Origin: Tritrichomonas musculus
Taxonomy: Eukaryota; Parabasalia; Tritrichomonadida; Tritrichomonadidae
DNA: 64,000 nt
NCBI GenBank assembly: GCA_039105265.1
Contig: JAPFFF010000002.1
Span: forward strand, 9,486,001 to 9,550,000
Direction: 5' to 3'
Below the pieces are notes generated by a model. The model had not been told where the DNA came from and made no database searches. It was given only the letters and a program-made list of their open reading frames with translations. Shown here one piece after another: positions 39,042-48,300 of the stretch. A program made the translations under genes and the position numbers. Numbering within the stretch: the first letter of the stretch is position 1; each line of letters opens with the position of its first letter.

Positions 39042-39401
39042 AGGTGGTTTATGTGTCAAAAAAAATAAAAATTCGTGAGATTGATATATATTTTTCATAT
39101 AAGAATATGCTATAAATTTATACAGATTAAAAGAATATTCGTTCGTTAGCGGTCTAGAAATTAAAAATGAATAAAATTGAATACATTTTATCTGAAAAAG
39201 TTTAACCAAAATCCTTTAATAAAAAAAAAAAAATTTCTGAACTTATTAAAAAAATTGTGAGAAAATTGATTTCTCGGCCGCTAACGAACGAATCGTTTTC
39301 CAATCTAAATAAATTATGTTTAAATAGTTTATATGAGATAAATTTCTAATTTAATATCATTTTATTTAACATGAAAAAATTGAGAAGAGTAAACCACCTA
39401 T
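39042..39401. mobile_element. 360-bp MITE with terminal inverted repeats, Mutator-like target duplication
   Basis: The ends are AGGTGGTTTA and TAAACCACCTA, inverted copies of each other. Inside, the word TTCGTTCGTTAGCGG near the left third recurs inverted as CCGCTAACGAACGAA near the right third, so imperfect inverted repeats cover most of the element. It is flanked by a 9-bp duplication, the size made by Mutator-like (MULE) transposases, which are known in trichomonads. It has no coding capacity and must be non-autonomous. It sits in a dead kinase gene. Confidence 0.8.
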
Positions 39402-39410
39402 GGGTGATCT
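39402..39410. repeat. 9-bp target-site duplication GGGTGATCT (right)
   Basis: Second copy of 39033-39041. Confidence 0.8.
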
Positions 39411-39600
39411 TGTATATGATTTGTGAGATCTCATTCAATTTTTTGAATAATCTCTGAATTTATATAAAAAAAACAAATTTGCTTAATATTCAACTGATTT
39501 GCTTATTAATCGATGAAAATTTGAATCCAAAAATTGCTGATTTTGGTCTCTCCAAAATCATCCATCAAAAAACAAAGCAGTATTACAGCTTCTTCATCTG

Positions 39601-40593
39601 CAAATAAAAGATTGACTTTTTTGATTGTGAATATTGCACTTTTAAATATGACGCAACGTTGAACACCGAATCATGAATGACGAAATTTATCAATTCACTG
39701 TGTTATTCATCATTGATCAAAATTCTTCTACCGCTTAAAGACTTTAATAATCTCAGAGTTGACAATCATCACAATGATCAGGTAACATTCTAAATGTTGA
39801 TCAACTCATTGAACTTTCTAATAAACATTGGAATCATATTGTGTATTTTTGCAACAAAAAGTGACAGTATTTGTGACCTCCAAAATTTGAAGAAGACAAT
39901 TCTAACCAGGAGCATTTGTCTTCACCATCTTTGATTTCTTCAAAGAAAACAAGATCCATATTTTTGACAGCAGGTAACATCTGGATGTCAAAGATACAGC
40001 AGAACATCTATCAAAGCATATTATATTCAAATCAGAAATTCCAAAATAAAAATTTACACAATTTAAAGAAATCAAATAAAGCGACGCATGAGATATTCTA
40101 ATATATGAATTTTTTTCTAAAATTATTTCTCTGTGCTTCTATCTCAATTTTTATTGAAAATGTCCTTGTACTTTCATGCTCTCTTTGCAATCATCTCCAT
40201 AATAAGTCAGAAGCGATCAAATATTTCAGAATGCTAGCAGGTATAGAACTAAAAAAGCAATTAATCAGTTAAAATCTCTAAATCAATATTAATTGGTTAT
40301 AATTGGCGGAAGCAGGCAATTATAACCAAATTCCTGATGAATCAGGAACTGGAGGTATAAATGGCTTGTCAGAGGCAGAGTAATGCTGCTTATTCTTTTC
40401 ATCAATTTTATTTACGTTAGTAAAACGAAAAAAAAAAAAAAAATATCTTTTTTATAATCATTATTTTCTTATTTTATAGGTAATCTAAAGATTCAGTTGT
40501 GCAAGGAATGCATTCCTCAAAAATTTATAAAATTTTTCTTTGATTTGTTGGTTTGTTAAATTTTAGTTGATCGTATGAATTGAAAGGTCAAAT
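39601..40593. other. Intergenic, possible worn kinase tail and a double hairpin
   Basis: No gene can be supported. The first part may be worn kinase C-lobe sequence, but no motif is clear. A less AT-rich patch at ~40290-40385 holds two adjacent hairpins (listed separately). The last ~40 bases form the leader of the membrane protein gene. Confidence 0.45.
40293..40348. repeat. Two adjacent perfect hairpins
   Basis: TTGGTTATAATTG (40293-40305) pairs with CAATTATAACCAA (40317-40329) around an 11-base GC-rich loop. One base later TTCCTGAT (40331-40338) pairs with ATCAGGAA (40341-40348) around two bases. The patch is richer in G+C than its surroundings. It may be a structured RNA, the scar of a mobile element or a terminator; nothing decides. 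Confidence 0.6.
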
Positions 40594-41898
40594 ATGGTGA
40601 AATCGAGTTCAAAATTACAAATGATTGAAAAATTGCTTTTAATTTTATCGTTAATTGTATCTTATGTGGTATTAAGCTTTTATACAGATGGAGGGAAAAC
40701 ATTTCCATTTATAGTTGATTTTTATTTCCAAATTTTAAGAACTTTTATCAATAATATTTTTTATATTTTTGTATATATACCTGTACATACTTTCAATCAA
40801 TTAATTTTATCTATCCCATCGCTATACATTACATTTTTACAAAGATACAAAATAGATTTTTCAGGTCCTTTTTCAAGGTTATTTCCAAATATTTATAAAT
40901 TTTTGATATCACATTTCCCGCTTTTTAACCTACCTGCAAAATACAAAATTAAGTTTCAACTTGCTTTTTTAATGATGAATTTCAAATATAAATATGTAAT
41001 AATGAAATATTTTTTAGTAGGAATTTTAGCTTTTTTAGTATTATTTCTTCTTCGAAATACAATAGCAAAATTATTTAACTCAAAACTATTGAGAATTTGG
41101 TTTAGTTTATTTTTTGTTCTATTAATATTACACAAATGGGTTTCGGCCAAAGGTCCCTTTCATGATAAAATTAGGGAAAAGATGCAACAAATTGAAAACT
41201 ATCACTCAAATTTATTTTATAAGTTTATTGGATTGTTCACGAATGAAAATATCGAAGAAAAAACAACAGAAGAAAAAGTGCCAGGCTTTATTGAAAAAGT
41301 GAAAAATAAGTTTTCAAATTTGAGTCAAATTCAAATGAAAGAATTTTTTGGTCTTTTGGCAAATAAAAGTAAAAGTTTCATCAAAAGTATATCAAATATA
41401 AAACCTAAAGAATTGTATAACAAAACTTCTTCTTTTTATGAAAATTTGAAAAATAACAAAAACAATGGTTTCTATCTAAAAATGAAAACAATTCGTCCAC
41501 AACCATTTGACAAATTGTTCATTTATTTCATTTATTCTTTCTTCTGGAGTTTGATTGTGAAAATGATACTCTCAATTTTTGACTACATATTGAAAAAGTT
41601 TTCACAGAAAAATGATGATGTGACGCAAAGAAAAGTTTACAATTTTGCTGATTTTCAACAGAACCAAGATGATGATGATGAAGTTGTGAAGGAAGAGAAA
41701 AGAAAATACGTTGATTCTAATGGAAGCACTCATAAAATAACAAAAAGAATCATTGGCGACAAATGGCATGAAATTGATGAAATTCAGGACAAAAGAGGAA
41801 AAATTGAAGTTCATCAATCATGGCATAATGTTTCAGATGATGAAATCGCCGATTTTAATAAAAAGTGGCAAATGAAATCTAAGATGAAAAAAGATTGA
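40594..41898 (+). CDS. Multi-pass membrane protein with charged C-terminal tail, 434 aa
   Basis: Start at ATG 40594. Hydrophobic segments lie at about residues 11-31 (LLLILSLIVSYVVLSF), 48-68, 138-154 (LVGILAFLVLFLL), 166-182 and 305-330 (IYFIYSFFWSLIVKMILSIF); the first could be an uncleaved signal anchor. Between the fourth and fifth segment is a ~120-residue Lys-rich soluble loop. The last ~85 residues are charged: an Asp run, then THKITKRIIGDKWHEIDEIQ and WHNVSDDEIADFNKKWQ, which faintly recalls the C-terminal region of myeloid-leukaemia-factor-like proteins. An ER or vesicle membrane location is likely from the organisation. Not recognised as a known transporter. Intact. Confidence 0.75.
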   Translation: MVKSSSKLQMIEKLLLILSLIVSYVVLSFYTDGGKTFPFIVDFYFQILRTFINNIFYIFVYIPVHTFNQLILSIPSLYITFLQRYKIDFSGPFSRLFPNIYKFLISHFPLFNLPAKYKIKFQLAFLMMNFKYKYVIMKYFLVGILAFLVLFLLRNTIAKLFNSKLLRIWFSLFFVLLILHKWVSAKGPFHDKIREKMQQIENYHSNLFYKFIGLFTNENIEEKTTEEKVPGFIEKVKNKFSNLSQIQMKEFFGLLANKSKSFIKSISNIKPKELYNKTSSFYENLKNNKNNGFYLKMKTIRPQPFDKLFIYFIYSFFWSLIVKMILSIFDYILKKFSQKNDDVTQRKVYNFADFQQNQDDDDEVVKEEKRKYVDSNGSTHKITKRIIGDKWHEIDEIQDKRGKIEVHQSWHNVSDDEIADFNKKWQMKSKMKKD

Positions 41899-41929
41899 TA
41901 TATATAATTAATGTTAATAAAAGTTGCAT

Positions 41930-42475
41930 AAATTATTACTATATTTTTGTATGATTTTTTGAAAAAATTCCTCAGGAAACGTATTATCAGTTGGAAGGCC
42001 TCAACATTTGACACATAAATTTAGAACAGAGTATAAAATTAACATCATGCTTGATGATGCTTCAGAAATGTCGGCAAATAAAATTAATGACTTCTTCAGT
42101 AAAGAGTTATCATTTAATAATTGGAATATTTCAAGACCCGTATCTAGGATTTACTCTATTCCAGCTTCAAAAATAAAAATGTCAAGTCTGTTCTAGCCAC
42201 AAGTAAAATGACAAAATGAAATTCAGCTTATCGTGGCTTCCTATTTTTTCTCCTTAAAGTTAATTGTTGTTTTATTATCCATTGTAATAACTAATGAATA
42301 ATCTTTTATTTGATGATCAACAAATCCTTCATTTTAGCATAAATAAAATAATACGACTTGGATAAGTGCATTTTAGCATAAATAAAAGACACATAACTTC
42401 TAATGAATTTTCTCCTCGATCAATATAATCTCCAAGAAAAATATATTTTTCTTTTATTGGAGTTCGGCCATGTTT
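41930..42475 (-). pseudogene. PPP-family (PP1-like) phosphatase remnant
   Basis: Reading on the minus strand from about 42475, the sequence gives [20 protein letters not shown] followed by [20 protein letters not shown], which matches the GDYVDRG metal-binding segment and the following helix of PP1/PP2A phosphatases. It breaks off before the GNHE motif at a pair of 19-base direct repeats (CATTTTAGCATAAATAAAA near 42334 and 42371). Downstream to ~41930 there are only coding-like scraps with stops. The fragment starts directly after the end of the 731-aa ankyrin gene on the same strand. Confidence 0.65.
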
Positions 42476-44669
42476 AAAAATCTACTCTATTTGATGTTTT
42501 ACTTAACAGCAATTGATGTATTTCATTATTTTGCTTTGAAATAGCCAATTCCAAAGCTGTCTTTAATTGCATTATTTTTCGATGATCCTGTGATATATAA
42601 TAGGAAGTTGATTCATATTTAACATTAATTTTCGGATGCATTAACAATATTAACACAATTTCAAAATTTTGTTTATCAACAGCCAAATACAATGACGAAA
42701 TATCTTGTAATACTTGTTGATCATAAGATGAATATTCTTTTATTCCAGAGTTAACATCAATTTTGGGTTGTGATAAGAATAATTGAATCACTTTTATATC
42801 TTCTTTTTTTATTGCAAAGTATAAAGAAGATCTTTCTAATATTGTTGAAGAGTAAAAAGAAGTAATACATCCTCCTCCTTCACTTATCCATGAAGTTGAT
42901 ATCGAATTAATATCAATTTTAGGATTCGATAGCAACAACTCAATTATTCCAATATGACCTTTTTTAATAGCAAAATGCAACAATTCTTTTTCACATTTTT
43001 TATCATAAAAAAAACTTCCTGTTGTAAGATAATCTTGATAGGTTTTTCTTTCTATATGTTTACAATTAATATCAACTTTTTGATTATTTAATAGATATTG
43101 AACAACTTCTATGTACTCACTTTCTATTGCCTCATGTAATACTGTCTTTTCTTCAGTCTTCAAATAGTATAGATTCATGTCTCCATAAGATTTTTTAGGT
43201 TTTTTGTAGCTTCTCGTTGATTTGGCATTAACATCAATTTCATTCTTACTTATCAAAAGTTGAATTATGTCAATATTTCCTTTTCTGGCAGCAATATTTA
43301 ATACTGTTGACGTTTCTATATCATACTCATATTTTGTATAAATTTCAACCTCTTTTTGATGGAACATATAAGATGCAATTTTCTTTAAATTATTTTCTGG
43401 CTCTTGACATTTAGGAATATCACCATTATTAATTGCAATATAATCAACAATATCACCACTATACTGGGTACAAGATTTGTAAATTGTGTATTGATGATTT
43501 ATATCTAAAATATTTTTGTATCTATTAAAAATGATACCCTTTTCAACCATTGTACATTTGAGGAGAAATTCAATTATTAAATAATAATCATATTTAGACA
43601 AATAATATGGAATGTTCAATTCTAGATCAAACTTGCATGAATTAATTATAGAATTGATCATATCATTTGTAAAAAAAGCAAAATTGTAATATTTGAGCGC
43701 TTTTCTATATAGATAATAATCATATATTTTTTCTTCATCACAGAAATTATTCCGAAAATAATCTGCTATTTCATTATGATGACATTTAATTGATTCAACA
43801 ATTAGATATTGAAAAGAATTATGAAGACTTTTTACTTTATTTTCTTCAAGAAATCGAATTACTTCTGCATTTCTCCCATGAATTGCAAATGGCCAAATTG
43901 TTGTCTCTAATCCAACATTTTGAAGATTCAAATATTGAATGATTTGAATTGAACCATAAAAAGCAGAATATTCAATTAATGTTGGATTCTTATTAATCAA
44001 CAATAAATTTGTTTCAAATATAGATGAAGGAATTGTTGAAAATAAAGAAATATTCGTCCTTTCTACATATGAAATAAAATCAACAATTAAATCATTTTGA
44101 ATAAGATTACAAAGATAATTGTCATTTTCACCTTTCTCTCTTTTTTGATTAAAAATATCAATTGTTATTCTTTCTTTCAACTCTGGAATTTGGTCTCCAA
44201 TTGACTTTTTGGTTTCTTTATCTATAAATGACTCAAATTCTGGGAAAAAATATTCAAGATATCGTCCTTCAATGCACTTTTTATTTGTAATAATAACAGA
44301 ATAAATTTCTTTGGTTGGTTTTAGAATTTTTAAATTAAAAAGAAATAGAAGGAGTCTTTTGTTTCTTTGGAAAATGTGGAAAATTTCGAAATTAGTGAAA
44401 AAATATTGGATTTTGTAATATAAGCTCTTGAGCAATAAATCTATATTGGAGAAAAAAAGTTGCGAACGATGACAATTGTTTGAGATGGCAACAACAAGAT
44501 GTAAAAATGATTTTAATTCATATTTGTTTTCTAAAAGTTTAGCTTCTTGAAGATCCTCAATAAATAAAATAAGGTTTGTACTTTGATCATCTTGGTTTTG
44601 GAGAAACAGGTGAAGCTTTTCTTCAATATCTCTTAATTTCTTGAAATAATCCTCTGGTACATTTTCCAT
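42474..44669 (-). CDS. DUF3447/ankyrin repeat protein, 731 aa
   Basis: Start at ATG 44669. Residues 1-~210 are a helical N-terminal region shared with the gene at 2405. Residues ~215-330 are the DUF3447 part ([54 protein letters not shown]). Residues ~430-731 carry about six ankyrin units ([120 protein letters not shown]) joined by unusually long loops of 15-40 residues. Ankyrin repeats bind protein partners; no catalytic domain, signal or membrane segment. It is the intact relative that explains the relic at 33541-37891. Confidence 0.9.
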   Translation of the reverse strand: MENVPEDYFKKLRDIEEKLHLFLQNQDDQSTNLILFIEDLQEAKLLENKYELKSFLHLVVAISNNCHRSQLFFSNIDLLLKSLYYKIQYFFTNFEIFHIFQRNKRLLLFLFNLKILKPTKEIYSVIITNKKCIEGRYLEYFFPEFESFIDKETKKSIGDQIPELKERITIDIFNQKREKGENDNYLCNLIQNDLIVDFISYVERTNISLFSTIPSSIFETNLLLINKNPTLIEYSAFYGSIQIIQYLNLQNVGLETTIWPFAIHGRNAEVIRFLEENKVKSLHNSFQYLIVESIKCHHNEIADYFRNNFCDEEKIYDYYLYRKALKYYNFAFFTNDMINSIINSCKFDLELNIPYYLSKYDYYLIIEFLLKCTMVEKGIIFNRYKNILDINHQYTIYKSCTQYSGDIVDYIAINNGDIPKCQEPENNLKKIASYMFHQKEVEIYTKYEYDIETSTVLNIAARKGNIDIIQLLISKNEIDVNAKSTRSYKKPKKSYGDMNLYYLKTEEKTVLHEAIESEYIEVVQYLLNNQKVDINCKHIERKTYQDYLTTGSFFYDKKCEKELLHFAIKKGHIGIIELLLSNPKIDINSISTSWISEGGGCITSFYSSTILERSSLYFAIKKEDIKVIQLFLSQPKIDVNSGIKEYSSYDQQVLQDISSLYLAVDKQNFEIVLILLMHPKINVKYESTSYYISQDHRKIMQLKTALELAISKQNNEIHQLLLSKTSNRVDF

Positions 44670-45319
44670 GTAACTACAGTTTTGTTGGAAAATTTAAAAA
44701 TGTTGGAAAAAAAAAAATTGCATTTTAATATAAAACGATTAAAATAAATTCAAATTAAATAACGTATTACATTCAAAAATTTATTCAAAAATCCAATTAT
44801 AACCAACTTTAAGGATAAAACGCAAGGAATTAAATTCGGACCAGTTTCAATTGGTCTTAAACAAGCAAAGTTTCAAAATATCACCTCAATTTCCCCATTA
44901 CTTTGACATTTCGCCAAAAATTATTAAACACATAGTTGTTAAAAATATCTTATAATACTGTTAAATGGAAAGTTTGTCTTGATTTTAAAGATTCTCTTGG
45001 ATTCATTAAAACAAATGGAACTTCACCACTAACATAAATTACAACAAGTCGTTTTTTGAGCAAATCAATCCATTCTTATATGAAAAGTGCTGATTACGTT
45101 GACCTTGAAATGGGAAGACGAATACTGATGTCATTTCTGAAGGATTTGTTAAGTTATACTTATCAGCGAAATCCAAAATTATTTCTTGTTTTTTCACTGA
45201 GCTGATGACTGTGCAATTTTCTTTACCAAAAACAAATTGTTGATTTATTTTAATTGTTATTATTTGGAGTCAGATATGACAAGATGAAAAGTTTTGATAT
45301 TTATTTGTAGATGTTACAA
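44670..45319. other. Intergenic stretch between two minus-strand genes
   Basis: No supported gene. A coding-like fragment near 45000-45290 on + has stops and no motif. The word CCAATTATAACCAA near 44793 repeats the arm of the hairpin at 40317, probably by chance. Confidence 0.45.
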
Positions 45320-48300
45320 TTAATATGCGAAAGGAATATCATTATCGTCACTATCATCATCTTCTTCTATATTTTTTTCATTATAAAGGTTGTCTTCAAT
45401 TATTTCATCATACATTTCATTTGTTTTCTCCACATCAAATATATCTCCTTGTTTTGTTTCATTCATTTCTCTGTCTTTCTCTCCTGCCCGATGAAGGATT
45501 TCTTCTTCGTTCTCCGAATATGAGAAGTCGTAAATATCAAAACTTTCTTCTTGTTTCTTCTTCCTAACAGCACGAATCGTTATTCCAAGTATCAAGAAAA
45601 AAACTGATGCTGAGCCACAAGCAATTCCAATCAGTTGTTCTTGGCTGATTTTTTGTTTCTTAGGAATTGGAATTGTTATGTACTTCGCAATAAATGATGG
45701 TGACAGGTAATAAATAATGTATGGGAAGTAGCCAACATAATTTGTTTCTGATGCAACAAGTGCGTATGTGCCTTCATTCTCAATGTAACTCATCATGAAT
45801 GTGTTTGATGCATAGTGAGACAGAGAGAATGAAACTGACTTTTGCTCGATGAATGTTACTGATATCAAAACAGAAACAGACAATGAAACTGATTTCGGCA
45901 ACACAACAAATGTTTCTGAATTTGTGAATGAATTTGAGCTTGTGAATGCTTTGGAATATGTAAATGAGTTAGTAATAGAGAATTTATTAGAAGCTGAGAA
46001 TATCGTTGATTGGCTAAAGGATGATGATTCTGGAAGGATTTCTGATATGAAAATTGATTCTGTAAAAGATTTTGAAAAAGAAAAATATTTTGAATCTGAA
46101 AATTTTTCTGTGTCGCTGAAAATGTTCGTTGGATAATATACTTTCTCTGTATTATTATTAATTTTATTCAATGCAAAATCAATATCAAGACATGAGAATT
46201 TATATACATGTATCTCATTATGGTTTACTTCTTCATTATAAAATGTGTTCTTCTCAATGATCATTTTTGCCTGAATGATGTCGCACATATTTGTTTCAAT
46301 CACAAATGTGTTTCTTTCTTTCTCTTCTGAATTGTAATTGTTACAAAAGATGTTATCTTCAATATTCACTTCTGTCTCTTCATTTTCTCCTTCAATCGAG
46401 ATTGCGTGTCCATCTTCTCCGCTATTCAATGTGAATGTGTTGTTGATTATTAAAACTTTACACAATGTATCATTCGTAATTTTGATATGAACTGCTCCAC
46501 CTTTTCCATTTTTGGCCTGATTTGATGAAAATAGGCAATCTTTGATTGTAATATTTTTGTAGATCTCAATGCAAATTCCTCCGCCACATTTACCAGAATT
46601 TCCTATGAATTTGCATCCTTCAAATGTAAATATTGGTGAAATTGTACTATCAGAGTTATCAATCTGAATTCCTCCTCCATTCCCATTAATATTCGAGTTG
46701 TTTTCAAATAAGCATTCAGAAAATGTTACGTGACTTTCCGTGCCCTCAAACCAAATTCCAGGACCCCCTCCAAATGATTCGTTGCAGGAATTATCAATAA
46801 ATCTAAATTTGTCAAATGTGAATGTTTCACATTTTAATTCACAGTCAATAAGTGTAGCTCCAAGTTTGCTATTTTCAATCGTGATGTTGCTGATATCAAC
46901 TAATTCTGAATTTTGAATCGTTAAGTGGCATCCAATATTCTCTGTCCCTTCTGGATAATTAATTATTGTATCTTGGAAGATAAAGTTCTCTTCCATTTGA
47001 TCTCCTGTAGATGGTTGGTAAAAGATTGCTCCTCTGTTCGTGCAAATTGGATATGAAATCAAACAATCTCTGATTTCATGTGTTCCATATGACAAAATTT
47101 TGATTGATGGGCCTCGAATGCTAGACTCTAAATCTCCTCTAAATATGCATTCTTTGATTTTAGTGTTCAAACCTGAATCATAAATCGTGTATGTGTCAAA
47201 ATATTTGTCTGCTTTATCATGTCTTTGTCCACATAACTCAAACTTACAATTTTGAATATCAACTGATTTCACTCCTTCTTCAATTTTGATTCCAAGAGCA
47301 CTAGAACTACCATCATCATTATAACACTTGAAGAATAATGTGTTGGAAACTGAATTTTCAATACTTGCTCCAACAAAATTGATGCTTGAACACTTGTTCA
47401 AAACATCATTCGATTCAAAAATTGAATCCAAAATGCTGAAAAATGGTGATGATGAATGTATTGCATAGTTGTGTTTATTGTTTTGATCATAGTTATTGTT
47501 GAAACGGCATCCTTGATCGATATTAACTGAACATTTTCCTGATGCATCATCATTCAATATGTAAATAGCTGTGCCATCTCCAAGCTTGTCGCTATTATTC
47601 GTAAAATTGCAATCCCCAATTGAAACTGTTTTCATTGAATTTGTCTTTAAGAAAATAGCTCCACCATTTCCATCACCACCGCTCGATGTTCCCAGTGCAT
47701 GGTTGTCGTTGAAAATACATTTGTTAATAGTTGCTGAATTGTCGGTACAAATAAAAAGTGCTCCACCGCTTCCATTTGCTGAATTTTGTGCAAATTCACA
47801 ACTTTCAAAAGACATTTCAAAATGGGCATTGCTTGTCATACCCATTTGAAATGCTCCACCACCTGATGTACCTAATTGTTTATTTTGTTTGAAACAACAA
47901 TTAACAAATGCTATCTTTTTATATATATTATTGAATGGTATAATCCAAAAGCCTAGGCATCCACCTGATCCGGATCCTGACTCGCATTCACAAATAGTTA
48001 AATTGTAAATCACTAAATCATGTGCATTTTCTAGAAAACACATAAATCCGTTACCTCCAGTATTACCATTTTTACAGTTGGATATGATGTTATGATCAAT
48101 GTTAAAGTTATCGTTAACTAAGTTAAAATAAAGTAAGTTAAATCTCAGTGCGTTCGTTATTCCTTCAATCAAATTATAATTGAAATGAATCGTATTTGGC
48201 AATTCAGAATTTGAAGGAGGATTGAAATATATTGATGGATTCATATTATTTTGATTAGAATAAGGATTGCAATTGATGAATTTGTTGTTCGATACTTCAA

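Larger units (their letters stand above)
38986..39600 (+). pseudogene. Protein kinase remnant split by a MITE
   Basis: Just before 39033 the + strand reads IHCDLKPENIL, the catalytic loop of a Ser/Thr kinase (HRD motif as HCD). About 480 bases on, at 39510-39590, it reads LLIDENLNPKIADFGLSKII, the activation segment with DFG. In an intact kinase these two pieces are adjacent. The gap is mostly a 360-bp transposon-like insertion plus ~100 bases of extra or decayed sequence. No other kinase parts were found with confidence, so this is a small relic. Confidence 0.7.

Noticed and set aside
40290-40385. tRNA or other known RNA gene at the double hairpin
   Set aside because: No cloverleaf, no A/B box promoter sequence such as GGTTCRAATCC, and only two stems.
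45849-46136. Plus-strand 95-codon frame across the Pmp stalk
   Set aside because: It is the antisense shadow of the Phe/Ser stalk repeat, whose codons read Glu/Asn/Val-rich on the other strand.
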